Positions 27,301-35,369 of a stretch of 64,000 nucleotides of DNA are shown here, one piece after another (within the stretch, counting starts at the first letter, position 1; every line of letters starts with the position of its first letter). The notes beneath the pieces are model-generated. The model worked only from the letters and a program-made list of their open reading frames with translations. It had not been told where the DNA came from and did not search any database. Made by a program: the position numbers and the translations under genes. This DNA comes from Marisediminitalea lipolytica (lineage in GTDB: Bacteria; Pseudomonadota; Gammaproteobacteria; Enterobacterales; Alteromonadaceae), in NCBI RefSeq assembly GCF_001758465.1, contig NZ_MJIC01000020.1:43263-107262 (forward strand). Direction: 5' to 3'.

Positions 27301-27822
27301 TTCCTTATTAAGGTCAATAACCGAGGTAAATATATCGCCCTCGCTCAACGCCATCGTATCCTGAAAGTAATAGCGGTCACTTTTATTCTGCAAATCATTG
27401 CTATCTACCGCAGAAATACGCCCATGCGCTCTATCTACTCTGATGAACTCTTGTCCAGTTGCATCAATTACCCTTAACTGGAAATACTCCCTGTGGTTTT
27501 CCATAAACCCTTTAAATATCTGAGTCAGCCGGTCTTTCCACAACGCCGTAGTTGTGCCGTCACGGGGGTCAATCCCGTTGTGTTGTGCCGCACGCGTCAG
27601 CCCGCTAATCGGCGGCGTAGTGTACAGGAAGGCAATTTCGTCAAGGAAAGACTCGTATTCATGGGTAATCATGCCATCGATTTCGCGAAGATTATTATTG
27701 GCATCTTCAGCCACTACTTTATCGAGTGACTTTTTGAGTTGTGAATCAGTGATAATACCAATCGCTATCACCACAATGATAACAACGAGATACATAACGC
27801 GGGATAGCTTGGTATAGCCCAT
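24394..27822 (-). CDS. Hybrid sensor histidine kinase with receiver and HPt domains
   Basis: A 1142-residue phosphorelay protein. Domains in order: N-terminal transmembrane helix (about 8-24), extracytoplasmic dCache-like sensor (about 35-325), second helix (about 326-345), PAS (about 360-470), coiled coil, HisKA with ISHEMRTPLNG (His about 515), HATPase with NNLLSNAIKFS and GSGLGLSIC, a degenerate receiver-like linker, a true receiver with DVILMDCNMPVLNGYES (Asp about 939), and C-terminal HPt with AHAYKGNAADIG (His about 1082). This is the BarA/ArcB-like multistep layout with a periplasmic ligand sensor. It diverges from the REC-GGDEF gene, a plausible partner. Confidence 0.93.
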   Translation of the reverse strand: MGYTKLSRVMYLVVIIVVIAIGIITDSQLKKSLDKVVAEDANNNLREIDGMITHEYESFLDEIAFLYTTPPISGLTRAAQHNGIDPRDGTTTALWKDRLTQIFKGFMENHREYFQLRVIDATGQEFIRVDRAHGRISAVDSNDLQNKSDRYYFQDTMALSEGDIFTSVIDLNKEFGKLSIPYRPTVRFARPIFDDDNQPFGMIIANIDVKGLLDSLNRLVGDYMQIIIADGDGYFVKHPIDALQYSRNLSPNSKFSTTYAPVTTLPLNRYGQYKVIPNNALLWGMGQEIVASSDPSGGALSSYVFVTDDYYQQALMTKRFETFTGLAVLLCLALFALYRQNRHSHQLTASLAISDEAKAAVDVAKDSIVTVNKHWQINTVNRAFERTFHVTSDEMVGVTLPAFIKQLSGTDLSEKIDSMTNASRQFECTWARDIDTPDEKWFSCMVNPILSPHTNARYAVVIRDITAERLAMTTVEQANKKLEEQVASRTKELETARDKALEVSTLKTNFISTISHEMRTPLNGIVGATGLLKAEPLNTRQHKFVQMAENSVDTLKRLINDVLDLSKIEAGKLELSFKFFNPEALFESITSTMSVVAYEKDLGFYIDTTDIHFSSIYSDPYRLTQVINNLLSNAIKFSAEGHISVKAWSTQKEDKGWLCFEVSDTGTGISKSNQQKLFAAFTQADETIAASFGGSGLGLSICREILTLLGGTISLQSEEGVGTQFLVELPVDEWKDKPSESFERLSGKEIGMAIDALPLSMTISNLIEHTGGKVVRLSQPFTAVTLDKLDFVFVNTNHSFYQAVIDEWMKICEHTKARLVIIANPAHPCKQPPPNGKTLVEPVYRSMFLSVVTNERIENETFTQITDERRRSAHEHSLSNEQIEPLGLNVLVVDDNEINRQVASYIMEPLDITTTIAENGLEAIDVLRDASPAIDVILMDCNMPVLNGYESTRAIRAGDAGEQYQSVPIIAMTANAMKGESDKCYQAGMNDYITKPVDPAVLFSKLNNIKQTKASVLAPEAENKAPVDPSLWDKEGVIARLSGNEDLLEKLMHLFLRDYQSKLMALENAVKSDDRDALKFSAHAYKGNAADIGAIKLSELLEVLDDNASQLTIEEIQSIFTEVKMVSKLTAQVFEIYLNQGH

Positions 27823-28105
27823 GATTCAGCCCCAGATGATATAACTGTAATAATAATTATTTGCGCAATAATAGAGTGTTAACGCAAATGGGCATTATTT
27901 CCTGTCGGTAAATTTGATTCACCCAAAAATTATACTAAAGTTCAATAAAGTGTAGGTCATCTATACAGATTAGGACAGTATAGTTGCAGACAGCGGACGC
28001 GGGATTGCATGTTCAGAATTGCAGTTGATACTACCGCAATAGAATAAGCCATCAGCTTTAACTGGTATCAAATGACGAATTCAAACGGCTCAGCATGGTT
28101 GGTGT
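27823..28105. promoter_or_regulatory. Divergent region between hybrid kinase and diguanylate cyclase
   Basis: The 283-bp gap holds both promoters. The only structure I see is ATTTGCG (27859-27865) and CGCAAAT (27883-27889), perfect 7-bp inverted arms 17 bp apart, which could be a dimer binding site. No -35/-10 pair stands out. Confidence 0.3.
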
Positions 28106-29041
28106 ATGTTTACTGAAAGTGCCTACAGTACCCTTCAATTCCCGCTTTATACGGGCAAAAACATTGCAGACTGCGTTGCATTGATTGTTGACGACGATGA
28201 GGCAAGTCGGTTGCTTTTGTCGTCTATTCTCAGCGATACCCTACGATGTATTTGTATCAGTAACAGTATTGAAGTGGTCGCCGCCGTTGATAATTTCAAA
28301 CCAGATATCATCGTGATGGATATTAATATGCCAGGCCAATCTGGCATTGATATCTGCAAACAGCTTCAAAGCAAGAAAGCGACAGCCAATTGCCCGGTGT
28401 TATTCGTTTCCAGCGCAAACAAATCCGAAGAGCAAGACCGTTGCTGGCAAGTCGGCGCATCGACGCTGACCTATCGCGTAAAACATCTGCTGCAAAGCAA
28501 GTTGCGCCTGGACTTGCTCACCGAATTAACATTTAAAGACAGCCTGACCGGCTTATACAACCGCCATTATTTATTTACTGAAATCCCGACCATATTTAAA
28601 CAGGTTGTCCGTGAACAGCAATTCTTATCGGTCATCATGGTAGATATTGACCGTTTTAAGCGTTACAACGATTTTTACGGCCATGTGAAAGGCGATGAAT
28701 GTCTGCATGAAGTAGCTCAAACCCTGTTAGAGGCATTACAGCGCCCGCAAGACTGTATAATTCGTTATGGTGGTGAGGAATTCCTGATTTTTTTACCAGA
28801 CACGACGGCTGAGGGATGTCTGCATGTAGCACAAACTCTAGTCCAGGCGGTACGGGACCAAAAAATTCCTCACGAAAAAAGTGAACACGGCGTGGTTACC
28901 ATCAGTGTGGGTTATGTTGTCACCAAACCGACTAAAGAATCACGGATCGAACATATTGTCAGTGAGGCGGATTTATCGCTGTTTGAAGCAAAAGAAAGTG
29001 GCCGTTGCCAACTCAGAGGACACGCGAATTTAGCACTGTAA
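28106..29041 (+). CDS. Response regulator diguanylate cyclase (REC-GGDEF)
   Basis: A 311-residue protein. The receiver domain (about 25-140) has the acidic pair VDDDEASR and phospho-acceptor in DIIVMDINMPGQSGIDI. The GGDEF domain (about 150-305) has DSLTGLYNRHYL, VDIDRFKRYNDFYGH and the active-site loop YGGEEFLIFL, so it should be an active cyclase making c-di-GMP. No I-site RxxD is seen just before GGEEF (the residues there are RPQDCIIR, which is close to but not at the usual spacing). It diverges from a hybrid kinase that could phosphorylate it. Confidence 0.92.
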   Translation: MFTESAYSTLQFPLYTGKNIADCVALIVDDDEASRLLLSSILSDTLRCICISNSIEVVAAVDNFKPDIIVMDINMPGQSGIDICKQLQSKKATANCPVLFVSSANKSEEQDRCWQVGASTLTYRVKHLLQSKLRLDLLTELTFKDSLTGLYNRHYLFTEIPTIFKQVVREQQFLSVIMVDIDRFKRYNDFYGHVKGDECLHEVAQTLLEALQRPQDCIIRYGGEEFLIFLPDTTAEGCLHVAQTLVQAVRDQKIPHEKSEHGVVTISVGYVVTKPTKESRIEHIVSEADLSLFEAKESGRCQLRGHANLAL

Positions 29042-29054
29042 TCCGCCATTTTTG

Positions 29055-29456
29055 CTACCGCTTTAGCATAAACAATTTATTCATCCTGGTTTTTGAAAAC
29101 AACCTGTAGACATCGGCGTTTAGGTTAACTAAACATATTTCAACGTCTTTGGATATGATTTCTCTACGAACCATTATTAATGCGCCCAATCCGGCAGAAT
29201 CGATTCGGGTTACGCGGGAAAAATCAAAGTTAAAGACACCATTCTTAAACTGACCGAAATTCACGAAACGAAGCGCTGACAACACCTCCTTCGCGTTTGT
29301 GCCTAGAAGGATCGGGGGTAATAACAGTGTATTTTCACCAACAAGCAGACCTGTCAGGCACTTATTGCAATTATGTCGAGCTTCTTTGGGGAGGCCAGTT
29401 ATAAGAAAACAAGAACCGCAGTCAGTGTCTGATTGTGGAATATTATCTTCGGTCAC
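29055..29456 (-). CDS. STAS-domain protein with N-terminal paired CxxC motifs
   Basis: A 133-residue protein. The C-terminal 85 residues form a STAS domain of the anti-sigma-factor-antagonist class: FNFDFSRVTRIDSAGLGALI, with the phosphorylatable Ser in DSAGLG (about residue 85). The N-terminal 35 residues carry Cys13/Cys16 and Cys30/Cys33, two CxxC pairs 13 residues apart, resembling a small zinc knuckle, which STAS proteins usually lack. It is convergent with the diguanylate cyclase, 13 bp away. It may relay a signal from a switch kinase; no kinase or phosphatase partner is adjacent. Confidence 0.75.
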   Translation of the reverse strand: MTEDNIPQSDTDCGSCFLITGLPKEARHNCNKCLTGLLVGENTLLLPPILLGTNAKEVLSALRFVNFGQFKNGVFNFDFSRVTRIDSAGLGALIMVRREIISKDVEICLVNLNADVYRLFSKTRMNKLFMLKR

Positions 29457-29775
29457 AAAATCTTCCTCGGATAACGTATATGTTAAATTATAATTCTAGT
29501 AGGCGAATCAGTTTTTTCGATGTGTAATTTGGATTAAGGGATTCCTCCGCAAGAAATTTCCTCTTGAGCCTCCAAGGAAAGTAAATTTGGATATTAGCCA
29601 TCAGTCCATACACCAATGCTTACTTCCGCTTCACGCTCAAAGCCGCCCTTGAACCTAGCCTGAATTACCGGCGCAACACTTCTTCCCGATGCACACACAA
29701 AAAAGCAGGAGCTAACAGCGCCTGCTTTTACAATTTAATTAAGGGCGAGGATATCCTGCCCATTCAGCAATTACC
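29457..29775. other. 319-bp gap with possible coding remnant
   Basis: The STAS gene promoter is at the left. A stop-terminated minus-strand frame near 29599-29700 reads like protein (VIQARFKGGFEREAEVSIGV) but has no start, ribosome site or recognisable family, so it may be a gene remnant or chance. A terminator for the monooxygenase operon sits at 29701-29729. Confidence 0.25.
29701..29729 (-). terminator. Rho-independent terminator of the ring-cleavage operon
   Basis: AAAAGCAGG and CCTGCTTTT form a 9-bp stem; on the minus strand the stem is followed by further Ts (TTTTTTGTG). It lies 47-75 bp past the last gene of the operon. Confidence 0.8.
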
Positions 29776-30906
29776 TTATATAGGCTGTGCAAGCGCAATT
29801 GAGGTTTCGCGCATAATATTGGTGTGCTCTTGTTTATCGCCACCGGTAATTTCGATTTGTGCCAGGCGGCCGGAATTCTCAACCACCAGTCGGCAGCGTT
29901 CGAAACGGCGTGCCTGAAAACCAGCCAGTGCTTCATCAACGGATGCTGCATTTTCCAGTTCTTCGGCAATTACGATTGCATCTTCAATACCGATACACGC
30001 GCCGGATGCCAGATGCGGTGTGGTGGCATGTACAGTATCGCCAATCAGCAGCACGCGGTTTTTATACCATGGTCCTGGCATTAACATGCCTTCCAGCGGT
30101 CGGTAATGAATCAATGAGTCGTCGGTTAGCATACCCGCCATTTGCTGCACGATAGGTGCAGGAAAGCCAGCCAGTAGCGCTTTGAGCTTTTCGGTAAAGG
30201 TAGATGGATCGATAAACTCGTTGGTTTCGCGGTTTTCGGTCACAAACATGTACATTTCGTCGGCCGACATGGGGTTTACACCAGCTTTAATGTGCGGGCC
30301 TACCCACATGCTAACATTGTCGATTTCCGGCAAGCGCGGTAACACTGCGCGCCATACTCCCTGGCCTATGTAAGCTGGTCCCTTATCTTCAGGGAACACG
30401 GTTTTGCGCACCGAAGAGAACAGGCCATCTGCGCCAATCACCAAATCGTAGGTATCAGAAGTTCCATCAGTGAAAGTAACTGTTACGCTGTCACCCTGAT
30501 CGTCGATACTTTCAAAGGTAATACCCAGGCGCACATTCACGTCGGTTTCGCGGGTTTTCGCCGCCAGAATTTTTGCCAGTACCGGGCGCATGATAGCACC
30601 GCCGCCGGGCGCGTTTTCGCCCATTAATGGTGGCGCGGGAATAAACGCCAGATGCTGGCCGGTTGGTGCAAACACATCCAACCCTTTGTGCGTTGCTCCC
30701 TGAGTTAAAAACTCATCCAGTATACCAATCTGGGCAAATGCGCGGATGGTAGCGCCGCCAATGCTTATTCCGGCCCCATCAGTGCGCCAGTTCTTATCGA
30801 TTTCTACCAGATCAACCGCAATGCCTTTTTTGCTTAATTCAATTGCCGCCGACATACCGGAAAAGCCGCCGCCGATGATCAGTACCTTATTCACACATGC
30901 ACTCAT
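29776..30906 (-). CDS. FAD-dependent monooxygenase of a ring-cleavage operon
   Basis: A 376-residue group A flavin monooxygenase. FAD-binding motif VLIIGGGFSGMSAAIELSKK at the N-terminus, DG motif DLVIGADGLFSSVR (about 155) and GD motif RVLLIGDTVHATTPHLASG (about 285). It would hydroxylate an aromatic ring with NAD(P)H and O2, preparing a diol for the extradiol dioxygenase encoded two genes upstream. It is the last gene of the operon and overlaps the Rieske ferredoxin gene by 4 bp (ATGA). Substrate unknown. Confidence 0.9.
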   Translation of the reverse strand: MSACVNKVLIIGGGFSGMSAAIELSKKGIAVDLVEIDKNWRTDGAGISIGGATIRAFAQIGILDEFLTQGATHKGLDVFAPTGQHLAFIPAPPLMGENAPGGGAIMRPVLAKILAAKTRETDVNVRLGITFESIDDQGDSVTVTFTDGTSDTYDLVIGADGLFSSVRKTVFPEDKGPAYIGQGVWRAVLPRLPEIDNVSMWVGPHIKAGVNPMSADEMYMFVTENRETNEFIDPSTFTEKLKALLAGFPAPIVQQMAGMLTDDSLIHYRPLEGMLMPGPWYKNRVLLIGDTVHATTPHLASGACIGIEDAIVIAEELENAASVDEALAGFQARRFERCRLVVENSGRLAQIEITGGDKQEHTNIMRETSIALAQPI

Positions 30907-31262
30907 AATTCATTCTCCCCGGCCCGGCTTGTTACCAGCCACACCGTGTTGTTTTCTATTATTACCGGCACGGGTGTCAGCGACTCGCCCTTACAGGGAC
31001 CACTCACACACAGGCCGTTTTCGATCGTGAATAACGCACCATGGGCAGCGCAGACTATGCGGTTACCGCGGTTATTCAGATAAGCGTTTTTCTTCCAGGG
31101 CAGTGTGGTATTGCCATAATGCGGGCACACATCGGTGTAGGCGTACACGTTGCCGTCACGCAAGATAACCAGCACACTGTCCTGACCTTCATTAAAGGGA
31201 TCAAACCCCAGCGGCCCCTCAGCAAGCTCGCTCAGGTCGCAAAGTCTGATCCCGGCTGGCAT
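30903..31262 (-). CDS. Rieske [2Fe-2S] ferredoxin-like protein
   Basis: A 119-residue Rieske domain. Cluster ligands are in VCPHYGNTTLPW (CxH) and IVCAAHGALF (Cx2H), with an inter-motif spacing slightly longer than usual. The ATG at 31262 overlaps the dioxygenase stop (TAATG); an in-frame upstream ATG exists but lies inside that gene. Rieske proteins pass electrons to oxygenases, yet no Rieske oxygenase alpha subunit is present here. It may instead serve the flavin monooxygenase or keep the extradiol enzyme's iron reduced, as XylT-type ferredoxins do. Confidence 0.9.
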   Translation of the reverse strand: MPAGIRLCDLSELAEGPLGFDPFNEGQDSVLVILRDGNVYAYTDVCPHYGNTTLPWKKNAYLNNRGNRIVCAAHGALFTIENGLCVSGPCKGESLTPVPVIIENNTVWLVTSRAGENEL

Positions 31263-32215
31263 TAAGGCGCTCCAGGCGGCTTGCCACCAGCCCCCGGCGG
31301 TGGTGGGCCCATTGGCGCCCATTTCTCGCGGTACTGCAGTAGGAATACCTGTGAGTTATCTGCGCCTGGCATAGATTCACGGGCAGTCCAGCTGTCATCG
31401 TGTAAATCCATGTCGGCGTCGAATTCCATGTTGCAACCAAAGGGGCTCTTGAAATACCAGAACCAGTTAGAGCCAAAGATATGGCGGCCCGGCCCCCAGA
31501 AGCTTTGGTAGCCTTTGTTCACCATATTGGTACCGGCGGTCATCACGTCGGTCGGCCCGCCCATGTGAAAGGTAAAGTGTTCAATGCCCTGCATATGCGG
31601 TGGGGTTTGAATAAAAAATAAGGTGTGGTGATCGGTAGTCCCCGCCGGGCGCATAAATGGCCCAACGTGGGTAAAGCGATCGGTGGTGACAAACCCCAGG
31701 CGGTCACGGTAAAAAGCCTCGGCTTTTGGGAAGTCTGGTACAAAATACACGACATGGGACAAGGTACGTGGCGTGCCCACGTCTTCTTTACTCACGGCGG
31801 TGATATTGAGGCCGCGCTGTGGTGCTGCCCCCGGCGCGTTTACCGCTTCGGCCGGTAACTCTAGTGTTTTACGCTGGGTAACCATAAAGCCCAATACAAA
31901 ACCCAAGTCATCCACAGCTTCAATGCTGCCATCAGCCAGGGTTTTCACTTCACGGTCTTTGCTTAGCTCAGCCGTAATTGCATCAAGGTCAGCTTGTTCG
32001 GCCACCCCATAAACAGTTTTACGAATGGCGCTTCCGGTGGGCAGTGCTGCAGGTAAATCCGCGTCATCAGCCGGGTAAATTTCGATGCCAGTGCCATCTA
32101 GAGCAACATAACGGTGTTCATCTGCTGCGGTTAAGCCGTAATCCAGTGCAAACTGCTTACAGGCTGCCACATCGTCGACACCGAAGATCAGCAGTTCAGG
32201 ACCAATTATATTCAT
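31262..32215 (-). CDS. Extradiol (catechol 2,3-dioxygenase type) VOC-family dioxygenase
   Basis: A 317-residue two-domain VOC protein. The C-terminal domain carries the Fe(II) triad: His in LSHVVYFV (about 154), His in IEHFTFHMGG (about 212) and Glu in GCNMEFDAD (about 265). The N-terminal domain is the usual non-catalytic repeat. Such enzymes open a catechol-like ring next to the two hydroxyls. The Pro/Gly-rich tail (about 300-317) is unusual. It is placed mid-operon between an alpha/beta hydrolase and a Rieske ferredoxin. Confidence 0.92.
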   Translation of the reverse strand: MNIIGPELLIFGVDDVAACKQFALDYGLTAADEHRYVALDGTGIEIYPADDADLPAALPTGSAIRKTVYGVAEQADLDAITAELSKDREVKTLADGSIEAVDDLGFVLGFMVTQRKTLELPAEAVNAPGAAPQRGLNITAVSKEDVGTPRTLSHVVYFVPDFPKAEAFYRDRLGFVTTDRFTHVGPFMRPAGTTDHHTLFFIQTPPHMQGIEHFTFHMGGPTDVMTAGTNMVNKGYQSFWGPGRHIFGSNWFWYFKSPFGCNMEFDADMDLHDDSWTARESMPGADNSQVFLLQYREKWAPMGPPPPGAGGKPPGAP

Positions 32216-32226
32216 GGTGAGTTTCC

Positions 32227-33387
32227 TTATTTTGCCGTTCTGGCATTGAATGTTTCGGCAACCCAGTCAGCAATGTAGTGACCGGCATTAATGCTGTTAT
32301 CAAAGCTTGAGTGCTGAACCCCACCCTCGCGCTCGGTAAAGACTTTAAGCTCCCGTTTAGGACTGTTAACCAACTGCTCGTAGGTACGCTCTGCCCACTT
32401 AAGCGGAATTTGCGAATCCTTGGAGCCATGTGTTACCAGGAACGGCACTTTGATTTTTTCTAACTGACCATCGAGGTGAACGTTCTCGGCGATTTCCATG
32501 AATTCGTCCATGTCTTTCGCGCCCCATACCCAGCACACATGCGCCCAGTAATGTGGCACCGGGAAGTCACCTTCTTTTTCCAGACGGCGCTTTTGTACAT
32601 CGCGCCAGTCATGGTTTGCCCCCCAGCACACACCAAGAGCCAGACGTGGTTCATTGGCCACGGCGCGCGGGCAGTAATAGCCGCCCAGTGAAACCCCTTC
32701 CATACCAATGCGACTGCTGTCCACATCGTCACGGGTTTCCAGATAATCCACTACTTTCGATGCCCAGTGTTCAGAGTCATAGCGCGCGGTAAACCCTTGC
32801 AGGCGCAGGGCTTCGCCGGTGCCGGGCTGATCCACAATTAATGAGGAAACACCACGTTTTGCCAGCCACAGTGGCAGGCCCACGCGGTATTTCATTTCTT
32901 TGGTAGAGTCCAGACCATTCACCTGAATAAGAATTGGCGCAGGTCCGTCAACATTTTCGGCGCGCACGTAGAGTGCAGAGAGATGCTTGCCTTCATAAGG
33001 GATTTCTACCCGCTCGCAGTTCTCATCGTTCAGCGTAATGCCTTTCTGGAACAGCTCCAGTTCACGCTTATAGAGTTCCAGACGGCCCGGCGCGTTGTGC
33101 GCTTGTAAGCGTTCACAGGTAATCAGGTAAGAGGCTGCGCGGCCGTACTTCTCGCCAGCGGAATACAAGCGGCCTTTGCTTTCATCTTCTTCAGCCAGCA
33201 CGCACAGCTTGTCGGCCATTTTTGCCCAGGTATCACGAAATGCTTGTACGCCTTCTTTATCCGGCTGCTTAGCCGCTTCCTGTAACGGTGCGCACATTTC
33301 TTCAATTTCACCAATGCGGGCCCCCATCTCGATTGCCAGGTCTACAGAGAGGTTCCACACATAATTGGTGGGAAAATACTTAAACAT
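32227..33387 (-). CDS. Alpha/beta hydrolase with N-terminal helical cap (C-C hydrolase-like)
   Basis: A 386-residue hydrolase. The first 130 residues are helical with no hydrolase motif; the catalytic domain follows, with PILIQVNGLDSTKEM, LIVDQPGTGEALRLQG and nucleophile Ser in GMEGVSLGGYYCPRA (about residue 230), an acid near LVTHGSKDSQIP and a His near GGVQHSSF. This layout (helical cap before the core, GxSxGG) resembles the 2,6-dihydroxypseudooxynicotine hydrolase/FrsA-like group, some of which cleave C-C bonds. Here it would hydrolyse the ring-opened product. It lies 11 bp from the dioxygenase gene. Confidence 0.85.
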   Translation of the reverse strand: MFKYFPTNYVWNLSVDLAIEMGARIGEIEEMCAPLQEAAKQPDKEGVQAFRDTWAKMADKLCVLAEEDESKGRLYSAGEKYGRAASYLITCERLQAHNAPGRLELYKRELELFQKGITLNDENCERVEIPYEGKHLSALYVRAENVDGPAPILIQVNGLDSTKEMKYRVGLPLWLAKRGVSSLIVDQPGTGEALRLQGFTARYDSEHWASKVVDYLETRDDVDSSRIGMEGVSLGGYYCPRAVANEPRLALGVCWGANHDWRDVQKRRLEKEGDFPVPHYWAHVCWVWGAKDMDEFMEIAENVHLDGQLEKIKVPFLVTHGSKDSQIPLKWAERTYEQLVNSPKRELKVFTEREGGVQHSSFDNSINAGHYIADWVAETFNARTAK

Positions 33388-33396
33388 AAAAACTCC

Positions 33397-34194
33397 TTAA
33401 GATTTGTGCTTCGGCACGAACGCGACGGCTCTGACAAAACCGGCCGAGGCGTGTTTAATTTTGTAAGGGAAGCAGGACACTAAAAATCCGGTTGCCGGGA
33501 TCGCCTTGAGGTTGGCCAGCTTTTCCATTTGCCCGTAACCAATATCCCGGCCGGCCTTATGGCCTTCCCAGATAATGCTCGGGTCTTTGTCCTGGGCGAA
33601 TCGTTCACGAGTAAACTTAAATGGCGCATCCCAGCTCCAGGCGTCGGTGCCCACCACTTTTACGCCGCGGTCAAGCAGATACATGGTGGCTTCGCGGCCC
33701 ATGCCCACACCGGCATCGAGGTAGCCGGGCTGACCAAAAATATCGCCAGCGCGGGTGTTTACCAGCACGATATCCAGTGGTTTGAGCGTGTGCCCGATGC
33801 GTTCTAATTCCGCTTCCACATCGGCACCGGTCACCACGTAACCGTCTGGCAAGGCACTGAAATCCAGCTTTACCCCGGCCTGAAAACACCATTCCAGCGG
33901 GAATTCATCAATACCGTAAGCCGGTTTGCCGCCGTCGGTAGTCGAGGCATAGTGCCAGGGCGCATCCATATGCGTGCCGCTGTGGGTGGTAATTTGCAGG
34001 CGCTCAGCAGCCCAGCTTTCTTCGCCCGGCAGTTGATCGATGGTTAAACCGGGAAACATCGCCTGCATCTCAGGAAAACCTTCCTGGTGATCCATGTAAT
34101 CTATTTTGGGTAGCAGAGGGGGTGGATCGGTGTACTGGTTATTATCCAGCGTGACCGACAGGTCGATCATTTGATATTCAGCAGGATTGAACAT
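33397..34194 (-). CDS. Cyclase-family (kynurenine-formamidase-like) metal hydrolase
   Basis: A 265-residue member of the cyclase/KynB superfamily. The diagnostic metal-binding motif is THSGTHMDAPWHY (about residue 75), with PLEWCFQAGVKLDFSALPDG and VLVNTRAGDIFG further on. Characterised relatives hydrolyse formamides, lactones or isatin-type amides. In this operon it might open a lactone or amide intermediate before or after ring cleavage. Its ATG overlaps the FAH-type stop (TAATG), and it is 9 bp from the hydrolase gene. Confidence 0.88.
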   Translation of the reverse strand: MFNPAEYQMIDLSVTLDNNQYTDPPPLLPKIDYMDHQEGFPEMQAMFPGLTIDQLPGEESWAAERLQITTHSGTHMDAPWHYASTTDGGKPAYGIDEFPLEWCFQAGVKLDFSALPDGYVVTGADVEAELERIGHTLKPLDIVLVNTRAGDIFGQPGYLDAGVGMGREATMYLLDRGVKVVGTDAWSWDAPFKFTRERFAQDKDPSIIWEGHKAGRDIGYGQMEKLANLKAIPATGFLVSCFPYKIKHASAGFVRAVAFVPKHKS

Positions 34195-35177
34195 TACTGA
34201 ACCTCCAGGGTTACGGTTTGCGAGATTGCACCAAATACACTGTTGCCAGCGTTATCCAATGCCTGCATGACAACGGTTTCGCCATCACTTAAAAAAGGAG
34301 TTTGTGGTGCGCCATGTTTGATGAGCTCTTTGGCACGAATTTCGGCGATACAGGCCTGACCAACGGTTGGGTCAGCATTAGACACGGTGCCGGAACCTAC
34401 AACAGTGCCAGCGTTTAAGGCACGGGTTTGGGTAACGTGAGCAATTACATCCTGAAAACCAAAATGCATTTCAGCCCCATTTGGATTGCCAAACCATTCA
34501 CCACTGCGTTCTATGTGAACAGGTAACTGCACCCGGCCGTTGTGCCAGGCATCGCCCAGTTCATCCGGTGTTACGGCAACGGGGGCAAATGCGGTTGCGC
34601 CTTTAGCCTGCACAAAGCCAAAACCGGTTTTCATCTCCCGGGGTGCCAGCGCGCGGTAGCTAATGTCGTTCAGCAATACCACCAGGCGGATAGCATCATA
34701 GGCTTGCTGAGCAGTAGCGCCCATGGGCAACTTGTCGATAATCACGCCGAATTCACCTTCAAAGTCGGCGCCAACCTCAGCATTCGGCATTACCAGCGGA
34801 TCGGTCGGTGCGCTAAAATTATCGCCAGCGCCCTGATACACCAGTGGGTACTTGTCGGCATCTTCAATGGGGTCCAGATGAAAGGCTTTTTGCATCAGAT
34901 GGCCGTGATTAAGAAAACAAGAACCATCCAGCCATTGCCAACTGCGTGGCATGGGGGCGTCCAGATTAAAACTGCTCAATGGCTGGGCATCGCTTAATTG
35001 CCCGTCATTAAGCGCGGCATAGCGCGCTTGCAACAGCGGCTCTGCCTCTGCCCAGTTATTCAGGGCTTGTTGCAGGGTATCTGCGATATCGGGCACGGCG
35101 ATGGCCCGGGACATATCTTTAGCAACCAGCAGTAAACGGCCATCGGCCGAGGAAGATTTTTCAGACGCAAATTTCAT
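34194..35177 (-). CDS. Fumarylacetoacetate hydrolase family protein
   Basis: A 327-residue FAH-family enzyme. The N-terminal domain (MKFASEKSSSADGRLLLV) resembles full-length FAH, and the catalytic domain has VGADFEGEFGVIID (metal-binding Glu pair, about residue 137), LLNDISYR and GSGTVSNADPTVG. Family members hydrolyse or hydrate keto-acid products of ring cleavage. The ATG at 35177, with AGGAAA before it, is preferred over a longer frame with no ribosome site. It is the first gene of the six-gene operon. Confidence 0.9.
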   Translation of the reverse strand: MKFASEKSSSADGRLLLVAKDMSRAIAVPDIADTLQQALNNWAEAEPLLQARYAALNDGQLSDAQPLSSFNLDAPMPRSWQWLDGSCFLNHGHLMQKAFHLDPIEDADKYPLVYQGAGDNFSAPTDPLVMPNAEVGADFEGEFGVIIDKLPMGATAQQAYDAIRLVVLLNDISYRALAPREMKTGFGFVQAKGATAFAPVAVTPDELGDAWHNGRVQLPVHIERSGEWFGNPNGAEMHFGFQDVIAHVTQTRALNAGTVVGSGTVSNADPTVGQACIAEIRAKELIKHGAPQTPFLSDGETVVMQALDNAGNSVFGAISQTVTLEVQ

Positions 35178-35369
35178 GTTATTTCCTAACAGGGAAAACC
35201 AATACTTATAAGTGATTGCGCCAATCAGCGTATTTTGCCCCAGCAACAATCGTTAACAAGTTTTCAACATTTGCAGTCTAAAAGTTTCTTGATAAAACGA
35301 AAAATTAAATGTATTGATTAAAAGTATCTACAAATTTAATACTTCGTTAACTTTTCAAGAGGTGGGATC
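35178..35369. promoter_or_regulatory. Divergent promoter between ring-cleavage operon and its LysR regulator
   Basis: A 192-bp AT-rich gap. Around 35313-35330 ATTGAT...GTATC gives LysR-like interrupted symmetry, but no site is convincing. AAGAGGTGGG precedes the LysR start. Confidence 0.35.
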
